Assembly (NCBI RefSeq): GCF_029433855.1
Contig: NZ_JAROAU010000003.1
Coordinates: forward strand, 1,488,073 to 1,552,072
Source of the DNA: Candidatus Kosakonia sp. 282A-S69
GTDB lineage: Bacteria > Pseudomonadota > Gammaproteobacteria > Enterobacterales > Enterobacteriaceae
DNA: 64,000 bases
Direction of reading: 5' to 3'
Of this stretch, positions 62,258 through 64,000 are shown piece after piece. A program made the translations under genes and the position numbers. The number at the start of each line of letters is the position of its first letter. Within the stretch, counting starts at the first letter, position 1. A model generated the notes under the pieces. It was not told where the DNA came from and made no database searches. It saw only the letters and a program-made list of their open reading frames with translations.

Positions 62258-62566
62258 GTGAAATATTTACTCATTTTTTTACTGGTGTTAGCGATTTTTG
62301 TCGTGTCGATTACGCTTGGTGCGCAAAACGATCAGCAAGTCACGTTTAATTATCTCCTCGCACAGGGTGAATATCGCATCTCTACGCTGTTGGCCGTGCT
62401 GTTTGCCACCGGTTTCGCAATCGGCTGGCTGATTTGCGGTCTCTTCTGGTTACGCGTGCGCGTTTCCCTCGCTCGTGCAGAACGTAAAATTAAACGCCTC
62501 GAGCAGCAGCTTGCTCCCGCCGCGGACGTTCCGGTTACGCCCGGTACGCCGGCGGTGAAGGAATAA
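62258..62566 (+). CDS. lapA: LPS assembly protein LapA (YciS)
   Basis: 102 residues, two membrane helices (3-22 and 44-66) then a coiled cytoplasmic tail. Start is GTG at 62258. It works with LapB in controlling LpxC turnover. Six nt before lapB. Confidence 0.92.
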   Translation: MKYLLIFLLVLAIFVVSITLGAQNDQQVTFNYLLAQGEYRISTLLAVLFATGFAIGWLICGLFWLRVRVSLARAERKIKRLEQQLAPAADVPVTPGTPAVKE

Positions 62567-62572
62567 TATTTT

Positions 62573-63742
62573 ATGCTGGAGTTGCTGTTTCTGTTGTTGC
62601 CTGTCGCAGCGGCCTATGGCTGGTATATGGGGCGCAGAAATGCTCAACAAACCAAACAGGATGAGGCGAACCGGCTGTCGCGTGAATACGTGGCCGGGGT
62701 TAACCTTTTACTGAGTAATCAGCAGGACAAAGCGGTAGACCTCTTTCTCGATATGTTGAAAGAGGATACCGGCACGGTCGAGGCACACCTGACCCTCGGC
62801 AATCTGTTCCGTTCGCGCGGTGAAGTTGACCGCGCTATCCGCATCCATCAAACCCTGATGGAGAGCGCCTCCCTCTCATACGATCAGCGCCTGTTAGCGG
62901 TGCAGCAGCTTGGCCGCGATTATATGGCGGCCGGTATGTACGATCGCGCCGAAGATATGTTTAACCAACTGGTGGATGAGACCGATTTTCGCGTCAGCGC
63001 GTTGCAACAGCTGCTGCAGATCTACCAGGCAACCAGCGACTGGCAGAAGGCGATTGATGTCGCCGAGCGTTTGGTGAAGCTGGGTAAAGATAAGCAGCGC
63101 GGTGAAATTGCTCATTTCTACTGCGAGCTTGCGCTGCAGCAGATGGGCAATGAAGATATGGATCGCGCCATGGCGCTGCTGAAGAAGGGCGCCGCTGCCG
63201 ATCGCGACAGCGCGCGCGTCTCCATCATGATGGGGCGCGTCTTCATGGCAAGCGGTGACTACGCCAAAGCGGTAGAGAGCCTGTTGCGGGTCATTGACCA
63301 GGATAAAGACCTGGTCAGCGAAACGCTGGAGATGCTGCAAACCTGCTATCTGCAGTTGGGTAAAACCGAGGAGTGGGCGGATTTCCTGCAGCGTTGCGTT
63401 GAGGAGAACACTGGCGCGGCTGCCGAACTGATGCTGGCGGAGATCGTTGAGCGCCGCGAGGGGGCAGATGCCGCGCAGGGTTACGTTACGCGGCAGCTGC
63501 AGCGCCACCCGACCATGCGTGTGTTCCATAAACTGATGGACTACCATCTCAACGAAGCCGAAGAGGGCCGGGCGAAAGAGAGCCTGATGGTACTGCGCGA
63601 AATGGTGGGCGAGCAGATACGCAGCAAGCCGCGCTATCGCTGCCATAAATGCGGTTTTACGGCCTATACCATGTACTGGCACTGCCCATCCTGCCGCGCC
63701 TGGTCGACGGTTAAACCGATTCGCGGTCTCGACGGACAGTGA
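62573..63742 (+). CDS. lapB: LPS assembly / LpxC-degradation adaptor LapB (YciM)
   Basis: Adaptor for FtsH-dependent LpxC proteolysis, under PbgA/YejM control. 389 residues, equal to E. coli: an N-terminal membrane helix, several TPR repeats (about 35-330), and a C-terminal rubredoxin-type zinc/iron ribbon CHKCGF..CPSCRAW. Confidence 0.96.
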   Translation: MLELLFLLLPVAAAYGWYMGRRNAQQTKQDEANRLSREYVAGVNLLLSNQQDKAVDLFLDMLKEDTGTVEAHLTLGNLFRSRGEVDRAIRIHQTLMESASLSYDQRLLAVQQLGRDYMAAGMYDRAEDMFNQLVDETDFRVSALQQLLQIYQATSDWQKAIDVAERLVKLGKDKQRGEIAHFYCELALQQMGNEDMDRAMALLKKGAAADRDSARVSIMMGRVFMASGDYAKAVESLLRVIDQDKDLVSETLEMLQTCYLQLGKTEEWADFLQRCVEENTGAAAELMLAEIVERREGADAAQGYVTRQLQRHPTMRVFHKLMDYHLNEAEEGRAKESLMVLREMVGEQIRSKPRYRCHKCGFTAYTMYWHCPSCRAWSTVKPIRGLDGQ

Positions 63743-63928
63743 TTTTTTAAAAATAATCATTTTAGTTACAACATACTTCTAGAGTGTGTTTTGACGGTTC
63801 CATCAGCAGCTGTGCAATCAGCGCTTTACAGGCCAGGGAACTGTCATTTCGCGCGCGGCGCAGGTAGAATGCTGCCCGTTTATCCATTTTGCGCCTGAGC
63901 GGGTGCCCTCATTTCAGAAGGTCTGATC

Positions 63929-64000
63929 ATGACGTCCACTGCTTTATCGACTTCCCGCGCGGTTACCGACTCTCCGGTCGTAGTCGCTCTCGATTACGCC
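63929..64000 (+). CDS. pyrF: Orotidine-5'-phosphate decarboxylase (5' end)
   Basis: First 24 codons only. The ending SPVVVALDYA is the beta-1 strand of the barrel with the catalytic-site Asp (LDY). It matches E. coli PyrF and its position after lapB. Confidence 0.9.
   Translation, partial: MTSTALSTSRAVTDSPVVVALDYA

Overview
The window is chromosomal DNA of an Enterobacteriaceae close to Enterobacter, Kosakonia, Klebsiella or Escherichia. Gene order follows the E. coli nar-opp-trp-topA region and most proteins match E. coli homologues in length and sequence, as recalled from memory. The genus cannot be fixed from the sequence alone.

Layout. 1-5.4 kb: the 3' part of narG, then narHJI (respiratory nitrate reductase A). 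5.4-6.4 kb: a tRNA-Tyr operon on the minus strand with a tyrT-type promoter, two intact tRNAs, 173-bp rtT-type repeats and a broken hybrid first tRNA. 6.4-16.8 kb: purU, ychJ, rssA-rssB, galU, hns, tdk, adhE, ychE. 17.6-23.2 kb: the oppABCDF oligopeptide importer with a long leader. 23.3-30.6 kb: yciU, clsA, yciY, a LysE-type exporter where E. coli K-12 has kch, yciI, tonB, yciA, yciB, yciC, a Cys-cluster protein and ompW. 30.7-37.4 kb: the trp operon on the minus strand with trpL, attenuator and TrpR-type operator/promoter. 37.5-39.0 kb: rnm (yciV) and yciO.

39.04-48.80 kb is an AT-rich integrated element of about 9.7 kb, inserted in the short rluB leader and bounded by an 18-bp direct repeat that forms a hairpin. 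It carries a tyrosine integrase, a small secreted protein, a Fur-like winged-helix regulator, a YfjJ/inovirus-Gp2-type replication protein, a reverse transcriptase resembling the Abi/UG defence group, a serine recombinase with a cluster of GGTATC half-sites, a membrane protein, a second small secreted protein and a TPR-containing protein with a HEPN RNxxxH motif. The last part of the element supplies a good sigma70-like promoter pointing into rluB. The RT and the HEPN protein are the best candidates for anti-phage cargo.

48.8-64 kb returns to the ordinary backbone: rluB, btuR, yciK, sohB, yciN, topA, cysB, three small proteins (ymiA, yciX, ymiC), acnA, ribA, pgpB, lapA, lapB and the first codons of pyrF.
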